A stretch of DNA of 54,038 bases from SIG351 sp045627045 (GTDB taxonomy: Bacteria; Bacillota; Clostridia; HGM11327), in the NCBI GenBank assembly GCA_045627045.1, contig JAZQMY010000049.1, positions 1 through 54,038 on the forward strand, in the 5' to 3' direction. The position numbers and the translations under genes are program-made. The notes beneath the pieces were generated by a model that worked only from the letters and a program-made list of their open reading frames with translations, did not search any database and was not told where the DNA came from. Numbering within the stretch: the stretch's first letter is position 1; each line of letters opens with the position of its first letter. Below are positions 41,748 to 50,327 of this stretch, one piece after another.

Positions 41748-43484
41748 TTATTCTATTCCCGTTATCAGATAGCAGGAACCATTTCCGAACGGCAATTCAT
41801 ATGTCCTGCCTTCTTTTCTTTCCACATCCATCAGTTCTCCGTTACGATAAAACTTAACATCAGAGCCGTTGAAAATTCTGAGTGTGATCGTTGATTCATT
41901 CATTGATTCCTCATATGTATCAGAATTGAGTTCTGACATATTCATCACAAGCAGAGCTTTCCCGTTTGTCTCGTTATTGATGTACGTACCGAACAATATT
42001 GGTAATTTATCGTTATTCTTCATCAATTCCGCATACAAGTTCTTGCCCGGATGCTGTTCCTCGAGTATCAGGACATTGTCGCGATCATAATAAACGGAAT
42101 ATGCGCCGTCATATTCATAACCTGCGAGTATATCCGTCACCTTTTTCAGCTCTTCGTTATTCTTTTTTGCATAATCGTAATACTTTGTTTTTTCAAATTC
42201 TGTTGTAACAAGAGTGTTATGGTCATATTCAACAGAATATTCACTGTTCTTGATATAGCTTGCAGCATTTGCATCGCCGTAATTAAAATACTGTATCATT
42301 TTTGCGCCAAAGCACAATCCGAGATAGCTGTTTGTTCTGAATATTTTTGACGGATTCAGGTTTGCTACGGAAAATCTGTAGCTTTCCGTGTAGAAATAGA
42401 AATCCTGATTCATTTCTCTTGCCAGCTTCGCATATTGTTCAACAACATAGCAGTATGCTATATTTCTGTTTGAATAATGCTGAAAATAGAAGTCAAGTGA
42501 AAGGCCGTCGCATTCTGCAAAATATTCTCTCCAGTTTGTGAGCATCTCAAAAGGCTCTTCGTATCTGTCGAGTACATGATCCGGATACCATGGGCTATAA
42601 ACCTCAATATAAAATTTCCAACCGAGATTTCCGAATTTCTTCTTTGCAGCAATCAGCATATCGTGAGCAATCCCGAGCTTATCAGGCTGCGGCTCATCAT
42701 AGACATACATACCGAATACTGCAGGATTTTCAATAATGTCTTCTTCATTCTCGAAGAACATCTCTTTTTTGTCTGCATTGTAATTTTTCTTGGTTGTTGG
42801 CATTATCAGTCCTTCAATGCCGAATCTTGCGCAATATTTCAATTCATCTCTCAGGCTTGCGCCTTCAATATAGCCTGTACTTCCGTAAGGTAAGTGCAGA
42901 AGATTGAAACCGCCGTCTGCGACATCCTTCACTTGCCATGCTTCCGTGAAAGGATTAGACGCAAAGTTTGCAGCCATGATATAAAATTCCGGTTTCTGCC
43001 ACAAAACAGTCTTCACATTCCTGATTTCAGTCTCTGCTTCTCCGTGAACATCATTTATATCATCATAACCGAGAATATTATTTACAAAATCATAAATAGC
43101 TCTCATATCAGAATAATAATTCTGACCGCCTAACACTATATTTTCCCCGTCAACACCTATGATATAGCACATGGCATTATCAAAATTTCTGACCGTTTCA
43201 GTGTATTTTGTATCTCTTGACGAGCTTGCAAGTATAATTTCCTTACCATTGACTATTTCCGTATCAGGAACAGCCATGATTTCTGTATGCATCATTTCGG
43301 ATAGTACATTCTGCAAAAGGCTTACTTCATGCATTTTCCACTCCGAATACTCCGAAGGATATACTATCACATAATCCGCAAGTGAAGAAACGGAAATGCT
43401 CCTCATACTATCACATCCCGAAATCATAAATGCTGCTAAAAGAGATATAGCAACACAAAGAGTTCTCTCTATCCATTTATTCAT
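41748..43484 (-). CDS. TIM-barrel-like glycan-active lipoprotein, paralog C
   Basis: A 578-residue lipoprotein (lipobox ISGC). Shared blocks with A and B are YVIVYPSEY, KEIILASSSRDT, YIIGVDGENIVLGGQNYYSDMRAIYDF, NILGYDD, AWQVKDVADGGFNLLHL, MYVYDEP, LSLDFYFQHY, MIQYFNYGDA and the ending LPFGNGSCYLI. ATG 43484 (MNKWIERTLC) follows GGGGA; an upstream in-frame ATG lacks such a site. No strong terminator lies between it and the promoter of paralog B. More AT-rich than A and B. Confidence 0.75.
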   Translation of the reverse strand: MNKWIERTLCVAISLLAAFMISGCDSMRSISVSSLADYVIVYPSEYSEWKMHEVSLLQNVLSEMMHTEIMAVPDTEIVNGKEIILASSSRDTKYTETVRNFDNAMCYIIGVDGENIVLGGQNYYSDMRAIYDFVNNILGYDDINDVHGEAETEIRNVKTVLWQKPEFYIMAANFASNPFTEAWQVKDVADGGFNLLHLPYGSTGYIEGASLRDELKYCARFGIEGLIMPTTKKNYNADKKEMFFENEEDIIENPAVFGMYVYDEPQPDKLGIAHDMLIAAKKKFGNLGWKFYIEVYSPWYPDHVLDRYEEPFEMLTNWREYFAECDGLSLDFYFQHYSNRNIAYCYVVEQYAKLAREMNQDFYFYTESYRFSVANLNPSKIFRTNSYLGLCFGAKMIQYFNYGDANAASYIKNSEYSVEYDHNTLVTTEFEKTKYYDYAKKNNEELKKVTDILAGYEYDGAYSVYYDRDNVLILEEQHPGKNLYAELMKNNDKLPILFGTYINNETNGKALLVMNMSELNSDTYEESMNESTITLRIFNGSDVKFYRNGELMDVERKEGRTYELPFGNGSCYLITGIE

Positions 43485-43520
43485 AAAATTTCCCCATATC
43501 ATTCTTTGATTTACAATCTA

Positions 43521-43549
43521 ATTATACCATATTTTAGGGTGTATGGCAA
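43521..43549 (-). promoter_or_regulatory. Sigma-A promoter of paralog C
   Basis: On the minus strand TTGCCA (43549-43544), 17 nt, TATAAT (43526-43521). Confidence 0.7.
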
Positions 43550-43610
43550 GCATCATTTATTATCTTATCGAATTTCTGAAAATACATCTTTTATTATTTC
43601 AAATATAAAG

Positions 43611-43639
43611 TTGCTTTTTTGTATTTTTAGTAGTATAAT
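43611..43639 (+). promoter_or_regulatory. Sigma-A promoter of the YwaF-like gene
   Basis: TTGCTT (43611-43616), 17 nt, TATAAT (43634-43639). Confidence 0.7.
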
Positions 43640-43667
43640 ATGCTAAAATAAAAAGCAGGAAAGAATT

Positions 43668-44405
43668 ATGTATAAATTATTTGTTTTTAATTTTATTTTG
43701 ATTGCGATTGATGTTGCAATCGTTGTTTTCTTGAGGAAAAAGGCAACAGGAAAAAAAGCTAAATTCATTTGTCTCCTCTGCTCCTCTGTTCTTACCATCG
43801 CAATTCATTACAGCTCACTGATTTATCATATAATCCTTGACGGCACTGCAATGACCTACCTCTCATGCAATCCGAATCTTTTGCTTCCTATTTATCCGTG
43901 CAATGTGATAATCTGGTGCAACCTTCTCTTTGCATTGATCAAGAAGAAAACAAGGGTATCGGAATTTCTTGCGGATTTTATTTTTCTTTTCGGCATAGTT
44001 GCCGCATTGGTGGGCTTGTTTGCCAACGTGGACTTCATAAGGAATCCTACTTTGCTTGATTATGACGTCACAAAAGGTATTCTGGCGCATTCATTTATGC
44101 TTCTCAATATCCTGCTCGTCCCCGGACTCGGCTACTACAAACTGAATTTCAAGGCAAACACGCTTCACATAATCGAAGCCATAGTATTGATGCTCTTTAT
44201 CGGTCTCTACTGTAACCTGCTCTTCAGCGCAATCGTATCACCCGAAACCGCATACAATGTCAATTCGATGTTTCTCATACATTCTCCGTTTGAAGCCATG
44301 CCGTGGCTGAAATTCCCTGTAATTTCTGTTGTGGCAATTATTGGCTATTCACTGATTCTCGGAATTATCAGTTTAATCGTTTCAAGAAAGAAAAAAAGTC
44401 GCTGA
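43668..44405 (+). CDS. YwaF-like integral membrane protein (TIGR02206-type)
   Basis: A 245-residue protein with about six to seven hydrophobic segments. The conserved pattern of the YwaF/TIGR02206 group is seen: LLPIYPCNVIIWCNLLFAL in the third segment and a GILAHSFMLLNILLVPGLGYYKL stretch later, with a short basic C-terminus (SRKKKSR). The function of the family is unknown. AGGAAAGA precedes the ATG. It is bounded by its own promoter and a perfect terminator. Confidence 0.75.
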   Translation: MYKLFVFNFILIAIDVAIVVFLRKKATGKKAKFICLLCSSVLTIAIHYSSLIYHIILDGTAMTYLSCNPNLLLPIYPCNVIIWCNLLFALIKKKTRVSEFLADFIFLFGIVAALVGLFANVDFIRNPTLLDYDVTKGILAHSFMLLNILLVPGLGYYKLNFKANTLHIIEAIVLMLFIGLYCNLLFSAIVSPETAYNVNSMFLIHSPFEAMPWLKFPVISVVAIIGYSLILGIISLIVSRKKKSR

Positions 44406-44434
44406 GCATTTTATTTAAAAATCATTTTTCTGCA

Positions 44435-44467
44435 AAGGATCTCTCCGCCGATTGGAGAGATCCTTTT
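44435..44467 (+). terminator. Terminator of the YwaF-like gene
   Basis: A perfect 12-bp stem AAGGATCTCTCC/GGAGAGATCCTT with a 7-nt loop, running into TTTTTT. Confidence 0.92.
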
Positions 44468-44499
44468 TTGCCCCTTTATATCAGTTTTTCACAAAAAAC

Positions 44500-44528
44500 T
44501 TGAAAAAACAGTCTTGCTATGATATAAT
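44500..44528 (+). promoter_or_regulatory. Sigma-A promoter of the GH116-like gene
   Basis: TTGAAA (44500-44505), 17 nt, TATAAT (44523-44528). Confidence 0.7.
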
Positions 44529-44604
44529 AATAGTATATTGTACGGAGCATTTTTCAAAAGCCGATGCTCACGTGCAAAAAGAATAACGAAAGAAGGATAT
44601 TATC

Positions 44605-46815
44605 TTGAAGTATACAGATATTTCTCACAGCCACGGAGCACCGTTCGGCGGTTTCGGAACAGGATTTTTTGTTTACGGCCGTTGCGGCTTCGTAAACTTT
44701 AACCTGGACGGCTTCCCGGAGCAGGAGCAGACCGCAAACTACCCTCACACAAAGCTCTGGAATTATTGTAATGACGATATTGAAGGCGCTCCTGTTGCGC
44801 TTTATCTCAAGGATGGAGCCGACACTTGTCTCCTCCAGACACGTCCGTCAGCATTTGCAGAAGGCAATGTATGCAGTGACTTTACAATGGAGGCCGCAAT
44901 GCCTCTCTGCCGCGCCGGCATGAAGGCGATCAACGGTGTTTCCGTTCAGATGGAGATTTTCTCATCCGTCAAGCCGCACGATATTGACCGCACAAGCATT
45001 CCTGCCGCAGTATTTGAGTTCACCGTTTCCAACTCTTCATCCGAGGCAAAGGAAATAGAGTTGGGCCTTTGCTTTGATAAGAACATTTTCTCTGCCAAGT
45101 ATGATAAGGAATTGACTTTGAGCCAGTCAAGCGGAGAAATCTCATTCGGCTTTGCATCGGGCAATCCTGCAGAAAAAATAGTTCTTTCCGCAGGCGAAAG
45201 CAAAACAGTAACAGCCGCTCTCGGTTGGTACTATCCTGACTTCACTACTCCCGGAATTTCACCCAACGACGTTATTTTCCAGCAGATGAAAATCGATAAC
45301 TATGATGCAGAGAAAAATCAGGGCAGCTATGTTCGTAATTACACACTTCGTTACTCCTGTGCAGCAGATGCAATGCGTCAGGCGCTTTCTGAGCATGACC
45401 TCTGGAAAAAGGATATTCTTGATTGGCACGCATCATTCAACGTACCGGATGAAATTTCACACATCTGGTTCGGCTCATACGCATCATTGATCACCGCAAC
45501 GCTTTACACGGTTGAAGGCTTCTATCTTGATATCGAACAGCCACACGGCTGCATGAACACAATGGACGTTTCCGTATATTCAAACTGGATATACATGGTC
45601 AACTGGCCCGAAACAGAAAGACGCGACCTTGAGCAGTACATCGCCGCAATTCCCCAGACAGGAGAAACTGCCGGCAAGGTATGGCACTCACTCTGGGCAG
45701 ACGGCGCACATTACGTTGAAGAAGCAACATACACCACACGTACATGGCGTTATGTTCTCTGGTCAGGCGACATGGATTTCCTCAGGAAGGCTCTTCCCTC
45801 CGTTCGTTCGGCACTTGAATATATGTATCGCACAGACGGCGTAGGCAGTCTTATCAACAACATTAACGGCAACCAGAGCTATGACGGCTTTATGATGCCG
45901 GGAATAGGCGTTTACGTAAACAATCAGTGGATATATGCATTGTTTGCATTCCGTCAGATGTGCCGTGCAGCAGGCGAACCTACCGAGCTTTGCGGAAGAG
46001 ATCTTGACGAATTCCTCGCTTCAGCCATCAAGGAATACAATGACACTCTTTGGGATGAAGAAGGCGGCTACTGGCACACATACAGTTGCACACCGTCATC
46101 ACGTCAGCTTCCGTTTGGCTCTTCAATTTTCACAGATCAGCTTTTCGGTCACTGGGTTGTAATGATCGATAAGGACAGCAGCGAAGTATTCGATGCAGAA
46201 AACGAACGCCGTGCCCTCAGGAAAATTTACGAGCACAATCGCATTTCCACGCCGGACAATGCTTATTCCTGCTGGACAAACGCAATGATGCCCGAGCGTG
46301 AAAAGTCAGTCGATATCGACATGACTGACATTGATCCTGTTGTCTGCGGTTTCCACGCACTTGCTTGCTGGGTCAGCACGCAGATGGTATTCGCATCAAT
46401 GCTCGCACGCACAGGTCTCGAGGATGAAGCGCAGGATGTATTCTCCAACATTTCACGCGGCATGGGTAAAAACATTCTTGCCGTAGGCGAATTCAACCGT
46501 ATGCTCGACAAGAATATGCAGGCACTCATCTGCTACCGTGAGCCCGGAAAGGATACACCTCGTTTCCCACCGTATCCTCGCTACAAGTCTTCATGGGAGT
46601 ATCTTATCACACTTCTCGGCATGAAGATGGATCTCAAGGAGTTCTCCTTCTCTCCTGTAAAGAACACGGAATTCTCTGTTACAGGCGTTCAGCTTGCAGG
46701 AACAGAGTTTGATATTTCCGTTAAGAAGAACTGGAGCAAGTGCCTCGTCAACGGCGTTGAATCCGATGCGACATTTGCCCGTAGCATGAAAAAGGTTACT
46801 TTGGAATTTATCTGA
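44605..46815 (+). CDS. GH116/GBA2-like glycoside hydrolase, cytosolic
   Basis: A 736-residue protein without signal peptide. The N-terminal beta domain opens with APFGGFGTGFFVYGRCGFVNF, the glycine-rich start typical of GBA2-type GH116 enzymes (usual form PLGGIGTG). The C-terminal (alpha/alpha)6 barrel has GCMNTMDVSVYSNWIYMVNWPETE and SYDGFMMPGIGVYVNNQWIYALFAF, matching the conserved NTxDVxFY and TYDxW blocks; the Asp of SYDG fits the acid/base position. Relatives cleave beta-glucosides or beta-xylosides. A TTG start at 44605 follows GAAGGA by about 8 nt. It may process sugars released by the nearby lipoproteins; this is inference. Confidence 0.82.
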   Translation: MKYTDISHSHGAPFGGFGTGFFVYGRCGFVNFNLDGFPEQEQTANYPHTKLWNYCNDDIEGAPVALYLKDGADTCLLQTRPSAFAEGNVCSDFTMEAAMPLCRAGMKAINGVSVQMEIFSSVKPHDIDRTSIPAAVFEFTVSNSSSEAKEIELGLCFDKNIFSAKYDKELTLSQSSGEISFGFASGNPAEKIVLSAGESKTVTAALGWYYPDFTTPGISPNDVIFQQMKIDNYDAEKNQGSYVRNYTLRYSCAADAMRQALSEHDLWKKDILDWHASFNVPDEISHIWFGSYASLITATLYTVEGFYLDIEQPHGCMNTMDVSVYSNWIYMVNWPETERRDLEQYIAAIPQTGETAGKVWHSLWADGAHYVEEATYTTRTWRYVLWSGDMDFLRKALPSVRSALEYMYRTDGVGSLINNINGNQSYDGFMMPGIGVYVNNQWIYALFAFRQMCRAAGEPTELCGRDLDEFLASAIKEYNDTLWDEEGGYWHTYSCTPSSRQLPFGSSIFTDQLFGHWVVMIDKDSSEVFDAENERRALRKIYEHNRISTPDNAYSCWTNAMMPEREKSVDIDMTDIDPVVCGFHALACWVSTQMVFASMLARTGLEDEAQDVFSNISRGMGKNILAVGEFNRMLDKNMQALICYREPGKDTPRFPPYPRYKSSWEYLITLLGMKMDLKEFSFSPVKNTEFSVTGVQLAGTEFDISVKKNWSKCLVNGVESDATFARSMKKVTLEFI

Positions 46816-46840
46816 TTTATAAAAACAGATTACAGGAAAA

Positions 46841-46862
46841 GCGGAGCTTTGCTCCGCTTTTT
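46841..46862 (+). terminator. Terminator of the GH116-like gene
   Basis: A GCGGAGC/GCTCCGC stem with a 3-nt loop, then TTTTTC. Confidence 0.9.
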
Positions 46863-46880
46863 CTTTGTTCAGAAATAAGC

Positions 46881-46911
46881 AATACTACGAACTCATCCCC
46901 TACGTAGTATT
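46881..46911. repeat. Perfect 9-bp inverted repeat in the intergenic gap
   Basis: AATACTACG (46881-46889) and CGTAGTATT (46903-46911) around a 13-nt centre, with no T-run, so not a simple terminator. It could be an operator or the scar of a mobile element. Confidence 0.55.
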
Positions 46912-47195
46912 AGTTACAGTCAGATATTGAATTTGTACCTAATTATTGCGTAATAAACGGTCGGAAACACTTTTAGTACCATCAGAAAGATGCAAACATA
47001 TAGTTGAGCCGAACAGGCTGAAACATCAGCAAGTATCTTCGGCATTTGAAGCCTGCCAAACACATTATTATAGTATTCAGGACAGTAACACCGGGACATA
47101 ACGGAAAAACTGACTGACAGCACCATACAGACGAAAAAAGCTTCTCTGAAAAGTATCACCCATCATTGACGTTTCAACAGTCTTTGATACTGCTA
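46912..47195. other. Non-coding gap with doubtful decayed coding traces
   Basis: No convincing intact gene. On the minus strand two overlapping frames (46920-47159 and 47077-47325) read protein-like stretches such as QMPKILADVSACSAQLYV and GDTFQRSFFRLYGAVSQFF. They could be parts of one frameshifted gene, but no family is recognised. The gap marks the change to the AT-rich accessory region. Confidence 0.3.
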
Positions 47196-47224
47196 TTGAA
47201 AAGTAGCAAAATATATGGTATAAT
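47196..47224 (+). promoter_or_regulatory. Sigma-A promoter of the peptide-type ABC transporter
   Basis: TTGAAA (47196-47201), 17 nt, TATAAT (47219-47224). The leader of about 170 nt to the GTG start has no recognised structure. Confidence 0.7.
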
Positions 47225-47401
47225 ATAACGAATATTTTATAAATATCGGCAATTATGTAATAATAAAAAGTGAGAAATAAAGCTGCCCGAAATCCGACAG
47301 GGTCTATTCGCCAAGCCGTTGTCAAGATCTATGTCCGGATATCTTTTGGCATAATTCATTAATTTGCCGATAATCAAGTTTGAAATCAGGAGAGATAATT
47401 T

Positions 47402-49141
47402 GTGATCAGCATAATAAAAAAGTTCGGAAAGCTTCTGAACAAACAACAAAAAAGGAAGTTGTTTTTCCTTGGCTTGATTATGATCGGCGGAGCATTTCTT
47501 GAGGTACTTGGCGTATCTATGGTGCTGCCGATTACAAGTGTGATTATCAATCCCGAGATTATGTACACCAATAAAATCATTGCCGCAATTTGCACCGCAT
47601 TAAATATACAAACACATAAAACATTTGTTTTATTATGTATTGCTTTGCTGATAGTTGTATTTCTGGTCAAAAATGCATATCTGTTATTCGAGTATTATCT
47701 CCAATCACGATTTGTTTTCAACAACAGGCTTTCGACGCAAAGACAATTACTGCACTCTTTTCTCAATCGTCCTTACGAGTTCTATCTGACAGCCAATTCT
47801 AGCGAGATAATGAGAAATCTGAACAACGATGTCATTGACACATATAAGCTTCTTATGACAATATTATCGTTCTTTTCAGAATCCATTATATCCATTGCAT
47901 TAGTTGTTACGGTGTTTATCGTTGCTCCGTTGATGTCACTGTTGATTTTCGTAATAATGGCAATTCTTATATTCATAATAATCAAATTCGTTAGGCCTAA
48001 GCTGAGGACAAAAGGTAATGAATTAAGAAAGCATACTTCGTTAAGCTACAGATGGTTGCTTCAATCAGTTCACGGTATAAAAGATATTAAAATCGCACAG
48101 CAGGAAGGCTTCTTTGAAAGCAAATATTACGAGTCCAGTCTGATAACCACTTCTTCCGCAAAATGGCAGATGGTTTTTAATAATGCTCCAAGGCTTTTGA
48201 TAGAGGCCGGCTGCGTCTGCTCCACTCTTTCTGTTATTGCGATTCTCATATACAGCGGGCAGCCGTTGGAGGATTTGATTCCTGCTTTAGCAACGCTTGC
48301 AATGGCAACGGTAAAACTATTGCCTTCCGCCAATCATATAATCAATGCATCAAGCACTATTGCTTACAGCGGTCCGTCAATAGATAAGCTTCTTGAAAAC
48401 ATTACATACCCAAGCAAAAAGGATACCGATTCTTCATTGAAGCCTGATAAATTGACAATACGAAAAGAAATAAAGCTTTGCAATATCACGTATTCCTATC
48501 CCAATACCGATATAAAGATACTTGATAATGCTTCCTTGAGCATTCCGGTCGGTTCATGCATTGGGTTAACAGGAAAATCCGGAGCCGGAAAAACAACAAC
48601 AATAGATATTCTTTTGGGACTGTTGACTCCGCAATCCGGTGTTATAACAAGCGACGGTGAAAGTATCATGGACAATTACAGTGACTGGCTGTCAAGAATC
48701 GGATATATCCCGCAATCAATTTTTATGCTTGACGGAACGATAGCCGAGAACATTGCATTCGGAAACGAAATGGATGAAGAAAAAATCCAAAAAGCGCTTG
48801 AGGAATCACAGCTTGCCGATTACGTGAAATCTTTGCCACAGAAAGCAGAAACAGCTATCGGAGAGAGAGGAATCCGCTTATCCGGAGGCCAGATTCAGAG
48901 AATCGGAATTGCCAGAGCTTTATATAACGACCCGGAAATTCTTGTCTTTGATGAAGCTACATCATCACTTGATAACGAAACAGAATCATCCATCATGGAG
49001 GCTATAAATCATCTGCACGGCAAAAAAACCATGATAATCATTGCACACAGGTTAAACACTATTGAAGGCTGTGATCTGGTTTATGAGGTTTCAGACGGAA
49101 AAATTAAGAAAAATGAAAAGTATGGACGAAAAGCTGATTAA
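47402..49141 (+). CDS. ABC exporter with fused membrane and ATPase domains
   Basis: A 579-residue half-transporter. The N-terminal half has six membrane segments (LFFLGLIMIGGAFLEVLGVSMVLPITSV is the first, as in PglK/McjD-like exporters). The ATPase half has Walker A LTGKSGAGKTTTID, Q-loop IGYIPQSIFMLDGTIAENIAFG, signature RLSGGQIQRIGIARAL and Walker B ILVFDEATSSLD with IIAHRL. It works as a homodimer exporting a peptide or lipid-linked glycan. The GTG start follows AGGAGA. A RiPP-like precursor and a kinase gene follow, so peptide export is the better guess. Confidence 0.88.
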   Translation: MISIIKKFGKLLNKQQKRKLFFLGLIMIGGAFLEVLGVSMVLPITSVIINPEIMYTNKIIAAICTALNIQTHKTFVLLCIALLIVVFLVKNAYLLFEYYLQSRFVFNNRLSTQRQLLHSFLNRPYEFYLTANSSEIMRNLNNDVIDTYKLLMTILSFFSESIISIALVVTVFIVAPLMSLLIFVIMAILIFIIIKFVRPKLRTKGNELRKHTSLSYRWLLQSVHGIKDIKIAQQEGFFESKYYESSLITTSSAKWQMVFNNAPRLLIEAGCVCSTLSVIAILIYSGQPLEDLIPALATLAMATVKLLPSANHIINASSTIAYSGPSIDKLLENITYPSKKDTDSSLKPDKLTIRKEIKLCNITYSYPNTDIKILDNASLSIPVGSCIGLTGKSGAGKTTTIDILLGLLTPQSGVITSDGESIMDNYSDWLSRIGYIPQSIFMLDGTIAENIAFGNEMDEEKIQKALEESQLADYVKSLPQKAETAIGERGIRLSGGQIQRIGIARALYNDPEILVFDEATSSLDNETESSIMEAINHLHGKKTMIIIAHRLNTIEGCDLVYEVSDGKIKKNEKYGRKAD

Positions 49142-49170
49142 GAACAGTTGAAATACAGAAAAAATTGCAT

Positions 49171-49299
49171 GTGAAAGGGGAAAATTTTATAAAAAAAGAA
49201 TATTCAACACCGACAATCGAAGTCGTTCTGTTTGAAAATGTCGGACTTGATTTGCCGATAAGCGTTAAAACGGATAACTTTGAGGAAGATAAAAAGTAA
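49171..49299 (+). CDS. RiPP-like precursor peptide, start codon doubtful
   Basis: The frame encodes a 42-residue peptide from GTG 49171, with core EYSTPTIEVVLFENVGLD and an acidic-basic end (NFEEDKK). Short peptides beginning 'KKxYxxPxIEVxxF' are typical precursors or precursor-like genes beside HPr-kinase-like genes in Clostridia. The best Shine-Dalgarno (AAAGGGG, 49174-49180) lies 8 nt before ATA 49189, where ATG would be expected (giving KKEYSTP), so the start codon may have mutated. GTG 49171 overlaps the Shine-Dalgarno and is an unlikely start. It follows the exporter by 29 nt and overlaps the leader of the broken kinase. Confidence 0.5.
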   Translation: MKGENFIKKEYSTPTIEVVLFENVGLDLPISVKTDNFEEDKK

Positions 49300-49300
49300 G

Positions 49301-49860
49301 ATGAAAATCAAAGTTGCTGACTTGGTTATCCAAGTAAATAATAAATATCAGACTGTAGTTGATAAGTGCAAAGACTTTATAGTTCCGGACAATACTCCTG
49401 AAGATTTCAATATAGAAATCACAGATGAAGAGATAGAAAAAGTTAAGCAACGGAAACGGAAAAATGAAAATGAAACCATAATCGATGCAGATGCGGAGTA
49501 CGATTACCTCTATCAGAAATACGGGAAGTTTCTGCCGCATTTCAATGCTTTTCTTTTGCATGCGGTCGTATTGGAAAAGGATGGAAAAGCTTTTGCTTTT
49601 TCGGCAAACAGCGGTGTCGGTAAAACTACTCACGCCCGACTTTGGATGGACACATTCGGAACCGTGTGAGAACAATTGACGGAGATAATCCTATTGTACG
49701 TATTATCGACGGGAAGGCGTATGTTTACGGCACGCCATGCTGTGGAAAAGAGGGCTGGAGTATAAACACTCGGGCAGAGCTTGGCGGAATCGGTTTTATC
49801 ATAAAAGATAAAGTAAATGTTGCAGAAAAAGTACTGGGATATCAAACAAGAAAAACGTGA
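49301..49860 (+). pseudogene. HPr-kinase-like (PEPCK-fold) serine kinase, frameshifted
   Basis: Frame 1 (ATG 49301, after GAGGAAG) encodes FNAFLLHAVVLEKDGKAFAFSANSGVGKTTHARLWMDTFG, with P-loop SGVGKTTH, then hits TGA at 49667-49669. The protein continues in the next frame as VRTIDGDNPIVRIIDG and KAYVYGTPCCGKEGWSINTRAELGGIGF. A one-base loss near 49658 explains this. The end (EKVLGYQTRKT) is also shortened relative to family members of about 300 residues. In lasso peptide clusters such kinases phosphorylate the precursor's C-terminal Ser. Here it sits after an exporter and a precursor-like peptide, so a modified-peptide locus has decayed. Confidence 0.75.
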
Positions 49861-49879
49861 GACAAAGGTAATTGCGGTT

Positions 49880-50125
49880 ATGAGAATTTTCAGAAACCCG
49901 TTTAAGGCATTGTCAATTGCTCAAAAGCGCGGATTAAAAAAGCGGAAGCATTTGTTGTATAGAAAACCTATGATAATAACGTAATATCGTATTGATTATA
50001 AAAATAATTTATATCCAATTTATCCTAAGTGCGGCAAAATTCTTGAGCGAGAATATATAAGTTACTGTAGTAATTGTGGACAGTGTCTCAGGTGGACGAA
50101 GTGGAATAAACTGTATTGTGAATAA
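49880..50125 (+). pseudogene. Small zinc-ribbon protein, interrupted by a stop codon
   Basis: A frame from ATG 49880 reads FKALSIAQKRGLKKRKHLLYRKPMIIT, a TAA at 49982-49984, then in the same frame YRIDYKNNLYPIYPKCGKILE and REYISYCSNCGQCLRWTKWNK to a TAA at 50123-50125. The two CxxC pairs (KCGK is preceded by a lost Cys: YPKCG instead of CPKCG) form a degraded zinc ribbon like those of small mobile-element or phage proteins in Clostridia. Removing the stop gives one protein of about 80 residues. It marks an old mobile DNA segment. Confidence 0.6.
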
Positions 50126-50190
50126 TTTTAAACAGAATTTAAACTTTTAAGAAAAAGTTCAAAGATTTGCAATATTTTATCAAAAACCTA

Positions 50191-50219
50191 TTGACAAATA
50201 AAAGGAAATATGGTATTAT
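50191..50219 (+). promoter_or_regulatory. Sigma-A promoter of the leader-controlled unit
   Basis: TTGACA (50191-50196), 17 nt, TATTAT (50214-50219). Confidence 0.8.
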
Positions 50220-50226
50220 ATAAGCG

Positions 50227-50327
50227 TAAAAGGTATAGTTGTACTGCGAAAAACGGTACCACTTTAGTGGTTTGGTAACAAGCACACAGAAGTACCCGTT
50301 TTCGATGGGGAGTCTGTGTGCTTTTTT
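50227..50327 (+). ncRNA. Structured attenuator leader RNA
   Basis: Between promoter and first gene lie a small hairpin CCACT/AGTGG (50259-50270) and a strong terminator, AGCACACAGA/TCTGTGTGCT (50281-50290 with 50313-50322) followed by six T. The segment CGAAAAACGGTAC (50247-50259) can pair with GTACCCGTTTTCG (50292-50304) inside the terminator loop, offering an alternative fold. A leader ORF runs through the whole element. This is the plan of a translation-controlled attenuator. From memory it resembles leaders of ribosome-protection tetracycline-resistance genes; an alignment is needed to confirm. Confidence 0.65.

Noticed and set aside
46920..47159. Minus-strand frame of 79 codons
   Set aside because: It looks slightly protein-like but has no start signal and no recognised family; listed only as a doubtful trace in the gap entry.
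49640..49680. Programmed ribosomal frameshift in the HPr-kinase-like gene
   Set aside because: No slippery heptamer or following pseudoknot is evident, and the C-terminus is also shortened, so gene decay or assembly error fits better.
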